A DNA stretch of 14,057 nucleotides from Candidatus Gastranaerophilales bacterium (GTDB taxonomy: Bacteria; Cyanobacteriota; Vampirovibrionia; Gastranaerophilales; Gastranaerophilaceae). Location: the NCBI GenBank assembly GCA_944323095.1, contig CALURE010000030.1, forward strand, positions 1 through 14,057, written 5' to 3'. This document shows positions 1-7,450 of the stretch, in pieces (the stretch's first letter is position 1; each line of letters begins with the position of its first letter). Position numbers and translations under genes: made by a program. A model generated the notes under the pieces. That model was not told the origin of the DNA. It searched no databases and saw only the letters and a list, made by a program, of their open reading frames with translations.

Positions 1-20
1 ATACCAATTGTTTTAGCCAT
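1..20 (-). CDS. Start of a gene running off the left edge, possibly dnaK
   Basis: Only the first six codons are visible on the minus strand. They read Met-Ala-Lys-Thr-Ile-Gly, with two bases of the next codon. An AAAGGAG ribosome-binding site lies at 31-37, ten bases upstream of the ATG, so this is a real gene start. The hexapeptide matches the usual opening of DnaK, which continues Ile-Asp-Leu-Gly-Thr-Thr. DnaK would be an Hsp70 chaperone that could work with the ClpB encoded near the other end of the window. Six residues are too few to prove this, and other proteins begin the same way. Confidence 0.45.
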
Positions 21-70
21 AATTAATTATCTCCTTTACTATAAATTATTACCTTCCATTAATTATATTT

Positions 71-82
71 ATGTTATAACAT
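71..82. promoter_or_regulatory. Perfect 12-bp palindrome ATGTTATAACAT in an AT-rich leader
   Basis: The stretch 21-127 is very AT-rich and must hold the promoter of the leftward gene. It contains the perfect palindrome ATGTTATAACAT, and a TATAAT-like hexamer reads leftward at about 63-68. A TTGAAA further upstream is 21 bp away, too far for a standard sigma70 pair. The heat-shock CIRCE operator (TTAGCACTC and its complement) is absent. The palindrome could be an operator half-site pair or chance in AT-rich DNA. Confidence 0.2.
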
Positions 83-127
83 CTTTTTTTTCAAATCTTA
101 AAAAAATAAACAAAAAATTAATATTTT

Positions 128-345
128 CCGAGCAGAGGCAGGAGAAATACGTAGTATTTCGACAGTTGAGCAATTATAAGCGAAAACCGCGCTTTTCGCT
201 TTAATTGCGAACGGTGCCGTTTAACGCGAGGAAAATTTTGATTGAGCGGAGCCACGAGCGAAAGCGAGAGTCGAACAACAATCATTGCATTAGCCCCCTC
301 TGAGGAATGGGAAGCGTTAGGTCTGCGCCAATTCTCCTTGAAGAT
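128..345. other. GC-rich, hairpin-bearing intergenic patch, possible repeat element or structured RNA
   Basis: By hand count, about 49% of bases in 128-330 are G or C, whereas the flanking 21-127 is extremely AT-rich and the neighbouring genes are much lower in GC. It holds two clear inverted repeats, at 144-160 and 170-208. The patch begins just after the dnaK-like leader and overlaps the last few codons of miaB. An open 80-codon frame crosses it on the minus strand, but that frame starts inside miaB, has no ribosome-binding site at its start and resembles no protein family I recognise. I read the patch as an inserted repeat or structured element rather than a gene. Only one copy is present here, so its repeat status cannot be confirmed. 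Confidence 0.5.
170..208. other. Long near-perfect inverted repeat (hairpin)
   Basis: The left arm GCAATTATAAGCGAAAA (170-186) pairs with the right arm TTTTCGCTTTAATTGC (193-208) around a six-base loop, CCGCGC. One unpaired base interrupts otherwise complete complementarity over 16 pairs. A second, smaller perfect repeat lies beside it: GAAATAC, GTA, GTATTTC at 144-160. No T-run follows either hairpin directly, so neither looks like a standard intrinsic terminator, although one may still protect transcript ends. Confidence 0.6.
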
Positions 346-1681
346 ACCAGGTTTTTGCACCTGTTATTTTTACTTTTACAAATTCTCCTGTTAAATCTTT
401 GCTGCAGGGAATGTGTACTGTTTTAAAATTTCTTGTTTTGCCCGTATTTATTAATTGGCCTTTATGTTTGTAAAAGCTTTCTACCAGAACTTCCATTTCG
501 CGGTTGATATATTTAGAATTTGATTTAAGACAGTTTTCCTGAACTTTTTTATTTAAGCGCTGAAATCTTTCGTCTTTCACATCTTCCGGAATAAATTTAT
601 CGACCCATTTGGCAGCTACTGTTTTTTCACGCGGAGAATATGCCGCAACATTGCAGTAATCCAGTTCAAATTCATCAATTGCTGTGAGAGTTTGTTCAAA
701 CTGTTCTTCTGTTTCGCCCGGAAAACCTGCTATAAAATCGCTTGTGATTGTTACGTCCGGCACCATTTTTCTGACTTTTGCAGCAATTTTTGCATAAGTT
801 TCTCTGTCGTATCGTCTGTTCATTGCTTTTAGAACTTGCGAACTGCCTGACTGCATCGGAATATGAAAGTATTCACAGACCTTATCAAGCTCAACAACGG
901 TTTGAATAAGTTCATCTGTTATATCTGTGGGGTAGGAAGTTACAAAGCGTATTCTGAAATTCCCTTCAAGATTATTCAAATCTCTTAAAAGGTTAGCAAG
1001 CCGGTAGTCTGCAAGTTCTGGACGAGAAGTTTGTTTGGATGGAAAATCTTTGCCGTAACTGTCGACATTCTGTCCCAGAAGCGTAATCTCTTTAAAGCCA
1101 GAATTAAGTGCATCTCTGGCTTCTTTGATAATAACTTCCGGAAGTCTGGAGCGTTCACGGCCTCTTGTATAAGGCACAATGCAGTAAGTGCAGAAGTTGT
1201 TGCATCCTTCAGTTATGTTTATCCAAGCATTAGTTGATTTTACACGTTTAATCGGATAGCCTTTTTCGTTTTGCGTCGGGAGATTTGTTTCTTCGCATTC
1301 GCACACTCTTTCACCGGTATTAATTCTTTTAATAACATCAGGGAGCGAATAAATTTTATGCGTCCCGAGGACAAAATCTACATACGGGGCTCTTGAAAAA
1401 ACCTTGTTTGCTTTTTGTTGTGCAACACATCCGCATATTCCTATTTTTAATTCTGGTTTGTTTTGTTTCCATTTTCCCCAGACTCCTAGCTGGCTGAATG
1501 CTTTATCTTCGCTTAACTGTCTGATTGAGCATGTGTTAACCATTAATAAATCTGCATTTTGGGGGTCTTTTGTTTCTTCATATCCTGTGCAAGAGAGCAT
1601 GCCGAGCATTCTTTCAGTGTCAGACTTGTTCATCTGGCAGCCCATTGTTTCAATGTAAACGTGTCTAATGTTTTTTGCCAT
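317..1681 (-). CDS. miaB: tRNA-2-methylthio-N6-dimethylallyladenosine synthase MiaB
   Basis: MiaB is a radical-SAM methylthiotransferase that adds a methylthio group to i6A at position 37 of tRNAs reading UNN codons. The 454-residue product shows the whole family layout. The N-terminal domain has cluster cysteines C15, C51 and C85 (in MGCQMN, NTCSIR and GCVAQQ). The radical-SAM motif is C160-x3-C164-x2-C167, followed by the typical TRGRERSR segment. A TRAM-type RNA-binding domain occupies roughly the last 65 residues. The ATG is preceded by AAAGGA about ten bases upstream. The final residues (ELAQT and the stop) fall inside the GC-rich patch at 128-345, so the extreme C-terminus may have been altered by that element. 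It lies downstream of pfp on the same strand, but a hairpin at 1735-1772 separates them. I see no convincing promoter of its own. Confidence 0.96.
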   Translation of the reverse strand: MAKNIRHVYIETMGCQMNKSDTERMLGMLSCTGYEETKDPQNADLLMVNTCSIRQLSEDKAFSQLGVWGKWKQNKPELKIGICGCVAQQKANKVFSRAPYVDFVLGTHKIYSLPDVIKRINTGERVCECEETNLPTQNEKGYPIKRVKSTNAWINITEGCNNFCTYCIVPYTRGRERSRLPEVIIKEARDALNSGFKEITLLGQNVDSYGKDFPSKQTSRPELADYRLANLLRDLNNLEGNFRIRFVTSYPTDITDELIQTVVELDKVCEYFHIPMQSGSSQVLKAMNRRYDRETYAKIAAKVRKMVPDVTITSDFIAGFPGETEEQFEQTLTAIDEFELDYCNVAAYSPREKTVAAKWVDKFIPEDVKDERFQRLNKKVQENCLKSNSKYINREMEVLVESFYKHKGQLINTGKTRNFKTVHIPCSKDLTGEFVKVKITGAKTWYLQGELAQT

Positions 1682-1734
1682 ATCTTTTTATAATTTCCTT
1701 TAATAGTGAATTTAATTTTAGTTTTTAATTATTT

Positions 1735-1772
1735 AAAACAGCTCTCTTAAAAAATATAAAGGGAGCTGTTTT
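1735..1772 (-). terminator. Hairpin between pfp and miaB, probable terminator
   Basis: AAAACAGCTCTC (1735-1746) pairs with GGGAGCTGTTTT (1761-1772) with one mismatch around a 14-base A/T-rich loop. The arms carry their own A and T tails, as in a bidirectional terminator. It begins 20 bases downstream of the pfp stop codon, so it most likely ends or weakens pfp transcription before miaB. The GC part of the stem is short and the T-run is only four bases, so readthrough is plausible. Confidence 0.6.
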
Positions 1773-1792
1773 AAGTGTTAATTTATTAAGGT

Positions 1793-3475
1793 TTATGCGT
1801 TTACAAGTTCTTTTGCTCTTTCATATTTAAGAGTGCATGTAGTTACATCGCAAACGCATGACGGGCCAAAATACTGGATAGCTCCGGGGAATAAATATCT
1901 GTCATTCATTGCCCAGTCTTCTCTGTTTTCTTCAAGTTGTTTGAAAACAGGACCGTCAAGTTTTACAAGTGCTTTTTGAATTACAGGTTTCATTTCTCCG
2001 TGACGTTTTTCCATATTCATCATCATTGTTAAAGGAACACCGCCTGCAATCCATTCAGAAGCAGGTGCTGTCAGGTTTCTTACTGATGACAAATAACCTG
2101 TCAAACCGAAATTGATTAATGCAAATGCGTTAAAGCCAAGAGAATAGCAGTAATCAGCATCAAAGTTTGACGGGAATGCACATCTGCCTTCATATCCGAA
2201 GAAATGAGACTGCGGATTGAATTTGCCGATGTAGTCTCCCTGAGATTTTAATTCATCAAGTCTTGTTGAAATCATTTCAATTAACAATTTTTCGGTTTCA
2301 ATTTTTGATACCTGAACATTTCCGTGCGGATCGCGGTCTGCTAATAACTGACCTTTGATAAGTGCAGGAAGTGAATTGTAAACTTTAGCATTTGCAGGGT
2401 CAAGTCTGTTTTCAACAATATCGAATTTATCACGAATTGTTGTAGCGTTCACAAAATCAGGATCGTTTTCCAGAGAAGCCATAATATCGTTAAGATTTGA
2501 AATCATTGATTTCATCTCAGGGATGAATTCGATTAAACCTTCCGGAACTATTGCGATACCGAAGTTTTTACCCATATCTGCACGTTTAACTATAATATCG
2601 CACATATAGTTAATAATGCTTTCAAGAGACATTTTCTTTTCTTCAACTTCTTCTGAAATCAAAGTTATGTTCGGCTGAGTCTGCAAAGCTGCTTCCAGTG
2701 CAACATGAGAAGCGCTTCTGCCCATAATTTTTATAAAGTGCCAGTATTTTTTAGCGGAATTTGCATCTCTCTGAATATTTCCGATAAGTTCTGCATAAGT
2801 TTTTGTTGCAGTATCAAATCCGAAAGAAATTTCAATCTGCTCGTTTTTCAAGTCGCCGTCAATAGTTTTCGGGCAGCCGATAACTTGAATTCCTGCGTTA
2901 TTTTTAACAAACCATTCTGCTAAAAGTGCAGCGTTAGTGTTTGAATCATCTCCGCCGATGATAACAACAGCTGAGATATTAAGTTTTTTGCAGACTTCCC
3001 ATGATTTCTGGAACTGTTCTTCTGTTTCAAGTTTTGTTCTGCCTGAGCCGATAATATCAAATCCGCCTGTATTTCTGTAAGCGTCGATGAATTTGTCGTC
3101 AAATTCAACGTATTTGCCGTCAATAATACCGGAAGGTCCGCCTAAAAAGCCGTAAAGTTTATTTGAAGGGTTTGCCTGTTTTAAAGCGTCATATAAACCT
3201 GCGATTACGTTGTGGCCTCCGGGAGCCTGTCCGCCTGAAAGAATTACTCCCACATTTCTTACTTCCGAAGATCTGGCAGAAGAAGAAGTGCTAAAAGTTA
3301 CAACGGGTTTGCCGTATGTATTTTTGAATAAATTTTGAATTTGTTCCTGATCTCTGACTGATTGAGTTGCGGAACCTTCAGCCATTTCAAGATTGTTAAT
3401 TCCGTTAGCAAGGCTTGACGGAAGTTTTGGCTGATACTTTAATCTTTCGATTTGTAACGGTGAAAGTTTTTCCAT
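1793..3475 (-). CDS. pfp: Pyrophosphate-dependent 6-phosphofructokinase (long PFP type)
   Basis: This cytoplasmic enzyme reversibly phosphorylates fructose 6-phosphate to fructose 1,6-bisphosphate using PPi instead of ATP. Family motifs are clear: the phosphate-binding loop LSGGQAPGGHN (79-89), GGDDS at 174-178, PKTIDGD at 202-208 and MGRSASH at 251-257. The Asp in GGDD and the Lys in PKTIDGD are the known determinants of PPi rather than ATP use. At 560 residues it belongs to the long PFP group that includes the plant beta subunit, rather than the 320-residue bacterial ATP-PFK group. GYEGRCAFPSNFD near residue 420 is also typical. AGGAAGAG, five bases upstream, supports the ATG. It lies 77 bases downstream of the disrupted glycosyltransferase gene on the same strand and is followed by the hairpin at 1735-1772. 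With the ROK glucokinase at 5393 it suggests PPi-dependent glycolysis. Confidence 0.95.
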   Translation of the reverse strand: MEKLSPLQIERLKYQPKLPSSLANGINNLEMAEGSATQSVRDQEQIQNLFKNTYGKPVVTFSTSSSARSSEVRNVGVILSGGQAPGGHNVIAGLYDALKQANPSNKLYGFLGGPSGIIDGKYVEFDDKFIDAYRNTGGFDIIGSGRTKLETEEQFQKSWEVCKKLNISAVVIIGGDDSNTNAALLAEWFVKNNAGIQVIGCPKTIDGDLKNEQIEISFGFDTATKTYAELIGNIQRDANSAKKYWHFIKIMGRSASHVALEAALQTQPNITLISEEVEEKKMSLESIINYMCDIIVKRADMGKNFGIAIVPEGLIEFIPEMKSMISNLNDIMASLENDPDFVNATTIRDKFDIVENRLDPANAKVYNSLPALIKGQLLADRDPHGNVQVSKIETEKLLIEMISTRLDELKSQGDYIGKFNPQSHFFGYEGRCAFPSNFDADYCYSLGFNAFALINFGLTGYLSSVRNLTAPASEWIAGGVPLTMMMNMEKRHGEMKPVIQKALVKLDGPVFKQLEENREDWAMNDRYLFPGAIQYFGPSCVCDVTTCTLKYERAKELVNA

Positions 3476-3552
3476 ATTTCTCTTCCTTTTTTTGAGTAAT
3501 ACTATTTACAATTAATATTTTACAACAAAAATTCAGATATTAAAAATTGTCT

Positions 3553-5216
3553 TTATTTTTTTATTATTTCATACCCGTCAAATCTTGCGGGGCTAAACTT
3601 GTCAGCTATTATATACTGTTTGGAAAGATTAAATTTCCGCGGTTCGGATTTTACATATGGTTTTTCTATTATAAGAAAATAATGATTATATTTGTCAGGA
3701 ATTTTGTTTATATCATTAACAAATTCATATTTCTGTTCATCTGGCATATTAAATATGAGATTTAAGCAGTAAGGCCAGTTCGGATTATTTACAATGATTA
3801 CGGGGATGTCCGGTTTTAGCATGAATTTTGATTCCTTGAAATCAAGATCATTTATGTTTTCTATTTTTGCTCTAAAATAATTATTATCAGTAAATTGCGG
3901 GGATTTGTCATAGCCGATTGTGGAATACGGAAATAGAGCGTTTATAAGTATTATTAACAATGTTACAGGTATCAAAATAGTACGGCAGATGTTTTTTACG
4001 GAAAACAACATCATCGGGATAATTAAACTTATTAACGGAAATACCGGTGCTATATAGCGCATAACTTTGAACGGTGCAATGTGTATAATTCCTGCTGAAA
4101 ATATTAACCCGATTATTATGAGGATTAAAGACAGTTTATTATATTTCTCTTTTTTTTCAAATAAACTAAATGCTAACACGAACAGGAGCGGAATATATAA
4201 TAAATAATTTACGAGAATGTTAAATACATGCTGTAAATTTATATATAAACTATCTCTTATAATTTTTATATCTGTAACAATCAGTTGATTAGCTGCATCG
4301 TTAAATTGATAAGTTCTAAATCCTTTTAAAAATCCCGGATAAAATGCGAAAATTAAGATTACAGCTGGTATCAGACAACTGAATAAAAATAATAAATTTT
4401 TGTACATTTTGTTTTTAATGCATAAAAATATTAGAATTGACCCCAGAAGAAATATGTAAATGCCGGCATAATATCCTGTGAGCATTGAAAAGGCAGTGCC
4501 CAAAGCAATAAAAATTCCGTTTTTAGAATTAATAATACTTTCTTTTACACTAATTTTTTGAAAATTTTCAATAAAAACATATGCCAGAAATACAAATGCA
4601 AGCTCCTGCATTTAATATAGTCTTATTAATAATGTATTTGAGATACTTCCTGTGGAAAGAAAAGCTGCGGCAAGTCCTGCAATAATAACAGGGCTGTCAG
4701 GAAAAAGTTTTTGTAAAATTTTATACATTATAAAAAATTCCAGTATAAAAAATAGAAGATTCAGACTGCATCCCTTGTTTATGAATTCTTTCGGGGTTAA
4801 CACTTCACTGCCGCCGTGAGTCCATAATAAATAACAAGTATGATAAAGCGGTGTGTGGTCTTTATTGCCGTTGTTATTTTTGCGTAAAGCTATAGCGTCT
4901 TTTAGTGCATCTTTTAAAGTTGTGTTGTTTTTAAATACCGTAGATTTTAGCTCTTTGCCTGTATAAATCTTTCCGGTTTCAAAATTTTTTTTGTACTGAT
5001 AATCTATAAATGAAGAAATAACATGTGTAAAACCTTCGTCAATATGAATTCCTGCTTTTTCGGAAATATAAAAAACTCTTATAAAAAATGCAATCAAAAA
5101 AATTATAACAGAAAATAAAATTATCAGTTTTTTCTCTTTTTTTAAACTTCCAAAATGCTTGTCAAATGCGGATTTTAGACTCGGGGGGGGGGCATTCTAA
5201 GCTCTTTTGTTTCCAT
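3553..5216 (-). pseudogene. GT-C (GT39/ArnT-like) membrane glycosyltransferase, interrupted by a frameshifting C tract and an in-frame TAA
   Basis: Read across two lesions, this is one gene of about 554 codons, the usual size of polytopic GT-C enzymes that move a sugar from a polyprenyl-phosphate donor. The true start is inferred at the ATG at 5216-5214: AGGAGAG lies seven bases upstream, and a TTGAAT-17-TATAAT promoter precedes it. From there the frame runs into ten C (5192-5183) and ends after 13 codons. The long frame picks up just beyond the tract, encoding a basic stretch and a first membrane helix (LIILFSVIIFLIAFFIRVFY), then HIDEGFTH, which fits the acidic catalytic loop of GT39-type enzymes. 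It continues to ...LLIRLY, meets TAA at 4614-4612, and resumes in the same frame with MQELAFVFLAY through many hydrophobic helices and a short C-terminal tail. A tract of 8 or 11 C would restore the start. The TAA falls just before a membrane helix, so the protein is split. Alternatives are phase variation, gene decay or sequencing error. The acceptor substrate cannot be inferred. Confidence 0.75.
5183..5192. repeat. Homopolymer tract of ten G (C10 on the coding strand) at the 5' end of the glycosyltransferase gene
   Basis: Ten consecutive G on the plus strand fall eight codons after the inferred ATG of the minus-strand glycosyltransferase. On the coding strand the frame is ATG, then C-run, then GAGTCTAAA. 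Only run lengths of 2 modulo 3 (8 or 11) join the ATG to the long frame, while ten gives a stop at 5177-5175. G/C runs this long are rare in such AT-rich DNA and are known hot spots for slipped-strand length change. Confidence 0.85.
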
Positions 5217-5247
5217 TATTGTTCTCTCCTGACCTTGTAATTGTATT

Positions 5248-5276
5248 ATTATACTTATTATTAAAATATAATTCAA
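5248..5276 (-). promoter_or_regulatory. Sigma70-type promoter of the glycosyltransferase gene
   Basis: On the minus strand, TTGAAT (5276-5271) and a perfect TATAAT (5253-5248) are separated by exactly 17 bp. Transcription would begin near 5241, leaving about 25 bases before the ATG at 5216, with AGGAGAG (5230-5224) between them. This arrangement supports the upstream start choice and shows that the gene still has intact expression signals. Confidence 0.65.
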
Positions 5277-5332
5277 TATTGTAAAAGTTTTGTAATCTCT
5301 TAAATATTTCCTGTTCACTTCTAATATTTATT

Positions 5333-5361
5333 ATGTAAATCATCTTTTTTTGTAATATAAT
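5333..5361 (+). promoter_or_regulatory. Possible promoter of the ROK glucokinase gene
   Basis: A perfect TATAAT lies at 5356-5361, 31 bases before the ATG at 5393. The hexamer 17 bp upstream, ATGTAA, matches the -35 consensus at only three positions, so the promoter is weak or needs an activator. The 176-bp gap between the two divergent genes (5217-5392) holds only these two promoters and AT-rich sequence. Confidence 0.35.
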
Positions 5362-5392
5362 AATTAATATCAGATAAAAGGGAGAAATAAAT

Positions 5393-6346
5393 ATGGGAAA
5401 GAATAGAATTGGTATAGATGTTGGCGGAACAAATGTTAAAATTGCGCTTGTTAATGATAAAGGTGAAATAAAATATTCAAACTCTGTTCCCACACGTGCG
5501 GAAATGGGTTATGAATATACTGTGGAAAATATTAAACAGGCAATACATGACCTGCTTAAAGAAACAAAACTTTCTGCAAAAGATATTGAAGGAATAGGCT
5601 TTGGCTTCCCCGGACAGGTTGATTACAAAGCAGGGATAGTTAGAAATGCCCCTAATATTCCGGGGTGGGTGGAAGTTCCTATCGCAAAGCTTATTGAAGA
5701 TGAATTTCATGTGCCTACACGTGTTGACAACGATGTAAGGTGTGCAGCGCTCGGTGAACTCAATTACGGCGCAGGCAGAGGATGTGAAAACCTTATCTGT
5801 ATTACAGTTGGCACGGGTATCGGCTCAGGCTTGATTGTTAACGGAAAACTCGTCAGGGGCGCTTCAAATGCGGCCGGTGAAATTGGTCATATCAAACTTC
5901 AAATGCATGACGGTCCTTTATGCGGATGCGGAGATACAGGATGTTTGGAAGCTTTTGCTTCAGGTCCTTCTATTGTTGCTATGGCAAACGATTATATAAG
6001 AGGCGGCAAATCCGCTAAGTTCAGAGAAATGGCAGAAGGCGGAGCAATTACACCTTACATAGTCTGCGAAGCTGCAAAAGCAGGTGACCCTGTTGCACAA
6101 AGAATTTTTACAATAATGGGTGAATATATAGGAATAGGTATGGCAAGCGTTGTTAACCTTTTAAATCCCGAAAAAATTATTGTCGGCGGCGGAGTTGCAG
6201 AAGCAGGTGATTTTCTTCTTGCACCGTTGAAAGAAACTCTTTTGAAACGCGCAATGAAAGTTGCAGGTTCTGTTGTGGAAGTAGTTCCTGCAGAACTCGG
6301 AAACACAGCAGGTGTCATCGGCGCAAGCTTATTGATTGAAAGTTAA
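5393..6346 (+). CDS. glcK: ROK-family glucokinase
   Basis: The 317-residue protein carries the ATP phosphate-binding motif IGIDVGGTNVK (6-16), the catalytic Asp in VDNDVRCAALGE (about 114), and the ROK signature region GTGIGSG followed by GASNAAGEIGH. His166 and the cysteines 177, 179 and 184 in CGCGDTGC form the structural zinc site typical of ROK kinases. A second glycine-rich segment, IIVGGGVAEAG, lies near residue 260. Length and motifs fit glucokinase, which makes glucose 6-phosphate in the cytoplasm. ROK kinases for other sugars, such as fructose or N-acetylmannosamine, look similar, so glucose is the most likely substrate but is not proven. There is no N-terminal helix-turn-helix, so this is not a ROK repressor. 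AAGGGAG at 5378-5384 sets the start. It is the first of three plus-strand genes, although the gap before holA holds a palindromic repeat. Confidence 0.88.
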   Translation: MGKNRIGIDVGGTNVKIALVNDKGEIKYSNSVPTRAEMGYEYTVENIKQAIHDLLKETKLSAKDIEGIGFGFPGQVDYKAGIVRNAPNIPGWVEVPIAKLIEDEFHVPTRVDNDVRCAALGELNYGAGRGCENLICITVGTGIGSGLIVNGKLVRGASNAAGEIGHIKLQMHDGPLCGCGDTGCLEAFASGPSIVAMANDYIRGGKSAKFREMAEGGAITPYIVCEAAKAGDPVAQRIFTIMGEYIGIGMASVVNLLNPEKIIVGGGVAEAGDFLLAPLKETLLKRAMKVAGSVVEVVPAELGNTAGVIGASLLIES

Positions 6347-6378
6347 AATGAGGAAGAATTTTATTTTTTGTCAGCTAC

Positions 6379-6435
6379 GTCATTCTGAATCTGGTTCAGA
6401 ATCTATGCAAGATCCTGAAATAAATTCAGGATGAC
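6379..6435. repeat. Interspersed palindromic repeat, complete copy
   Basis: The unit is bounded by GTCAT (6379-6383) and its complement ATGAC (6431-6435). Inside are two perfect 8-bp hairpins: ATTCTGAA/TTCAGAAT (6382-6389 and 6395-6402, loop TCTGG) and ATCCTGAA/TTCAGGAT (6412-6419 and 6425-6432, loop ATAAA). Related copies occur at 8348-8433 and 8459-8482. This double-hairpin pattern is widespread in bacterial intergenic DNA and resembles small non-autonomous or REP-like elements. It lies between glcK and holA and could form a transcript hairpin. Confidence 0.85.
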
Positions 6436-6457
6436 AATAATAAAAAAATAAATATAT

Positions 6458-7414
6458 ATGGCAGTATACTTTTTTTACGGCGAAGAAGATTACAATATAG
6501 AACAGGAAATCGGCAAACTTAAAAAAGGGCTCGATAAGAATTTTCTTGAAATGTCATTCAAGTCTTATGACAATCCGAAATTTCCGGATTTAATTGCAAT
6601 TCTTCGTTCACAGCCGATGATGTTCGGGAAAATGCTTATTGTAATCAACTGTCTTGATTATTTTTCTAAGACTTTTGAAGATAAAGAAATTAAAGAAATC
6701 GAGAGTGCGCTTGAATGTAATAACGAAAACCTTGATATAGTTTTTGCTGCGCAGCTTCCAAGAAACGAGGGGAAAAAACTCGACAGCCGTAAAAAATTCT
6801 TCAAACTTCTGAAAAAATATAACGCGATGGAATGCTCTGTTATTCCGACATATAAAACAGCCGAGCTTGAAAGCTGGATTATTAAGCAGGGAAAAGCTAA
6901 AGGAATAAAACTTGATAAAGATGCACTGACTGCAATAATTTCACAAATAGGAAACAATCTTCGCCAGATAGACAGCGAACTTGATAAACTCAAGCTTTTT
7001 GCCTATCCGAAAGATATTGTAACAGCCGACATGGTACGGGAAATTTGTATTTCCAATGAGGATTTGTTTGCGTTTTCTGATTTTTTAATGGAAAACGAGA
7101 AAGACAGAGCGCTTCTTGAATACCGAAAGCTGCTTGACACAAGATACCCGCTTGAAATTTTGTCTACATTGCAGACAATGCTCAGACGCTGGATAATTTT
7201 GAAAGCAAAAGCTAATAGCGCGACACCGATGGAGCTTTCAAGAATGACAGGCATGCATGAGTATGTTGTTAAATTAACTTTGCAAAAACTCAAAAAAAAT
7301 AACCTTCGTGATTTAGTCAGACTCAAAGAAAATTTGACAGATGCGGAATACAGGATTAAATCAGGACTTGTGCTTGATGTTGAAAAAGAGGTGGAAAATG
7401 CGTTGTTTCGTTGA
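6458..7414 (+). CDS. holA: DNA polymerase III subunit delta
   Basis: Delta is the clamp-loader subunit that opens the sliding beta clamp. The 318-residue product shows the family pattern: an N-terminal VYFFYGEEDYNIEQEI, a degenerate AAA+ domain without a Walker A motif, then NNLRQIDSELDKLKLFA near residues 165-185. The collar-type domain includes LLEYRKLLDTRYPLEILSTLQTMLRRW (about 215-245). Length agrees with other delta subunits. The ATG follows an A/T-only leader with no recognisable Shine-Dalgarno sequence, unlike most genes here. Translation may rely on an unstructured leader or the start may be slightly different. holB follows after 16 bases, so both clamp-loader subunits should be made together. 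Confidence 0.88.
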   Translation: MAVYFFYGEEDYNIEQEIGKLKKGLDKNFLEMSFKSYDNPKFPDLIAILRSQPMMFGKMLIVINCLDYFSKTFEDKEIKEIESALECNNENLDIVFAAQLPRNEGKKLDSRKKFFKLLKKYNAMECSVIPTYKTAELESWIIKQGKAKGIKLDKDALTAIISQIGNNLRQIDSELDKLKLFAYPKDIVTADMVREICISNEDLFAFSDFLMENEKDRALLEYRKLLDTRYPLEILSTLQTMLRRWIILKAKANSATPMELSRMTGMHEYVVKLTLQKLKKNNLRDLVRLKENLTDAEYRIKSGLVLDVEKEVENALFR

Positions 7415-7450
7415 AAGGTTGAAAAGTTGAATGGTTGAAAGGTTAAATCT
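7411..7450 (+). repeat. Octamer tandem repeat across the holA/holB junction
   Basis: Consecutive 8-bp units read TTGAAAGG, TTGAAAAG, TTGAATGG, TTGAAAGG and a diverged TTAAATCT. The first unit supplies the holA stop codon (TGA at 7412-7414), the third contains the holB ATG (7431-7433), and the unit itself contains AAAGG, a possible ribosome-binding core. Gain or loss of a unit would change the spacing between the genes and the N-terminus of HolB. Confidence 0.75.

Noticed and set aside
118..360. An 80-codon minus-strand open frame across the GC-rich patch
   Set aside because: It starts inside miaB in another frame, has no ribosome-binding site and has arginine- and serine-rich low-information content. 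It is better explained by the repeat-like patch.
1682..1734. A promoter for miaB (TTAAAA-17-TATTAA on the minus strand)
   Set aside because: Both hexamers match only four of six positions, and the -10 would overlap the ribosome-binding site, leaving no leader.
4612..5097. A separate 161-codon gene starting at a TTG at 5097
   Set aside because: The TTG falls in the middle of the first membrane helix, which continues upstream in the same frame, and has no ribosome-binding site. The real start is the ATG at 5216 beyond the C tract.
5197..5493. A 98-codon minus-strand frame over the glcK start
   Set aside because: It runs antisense to conserved glucokinase codons and through the divergent promoter region, and matches no family.
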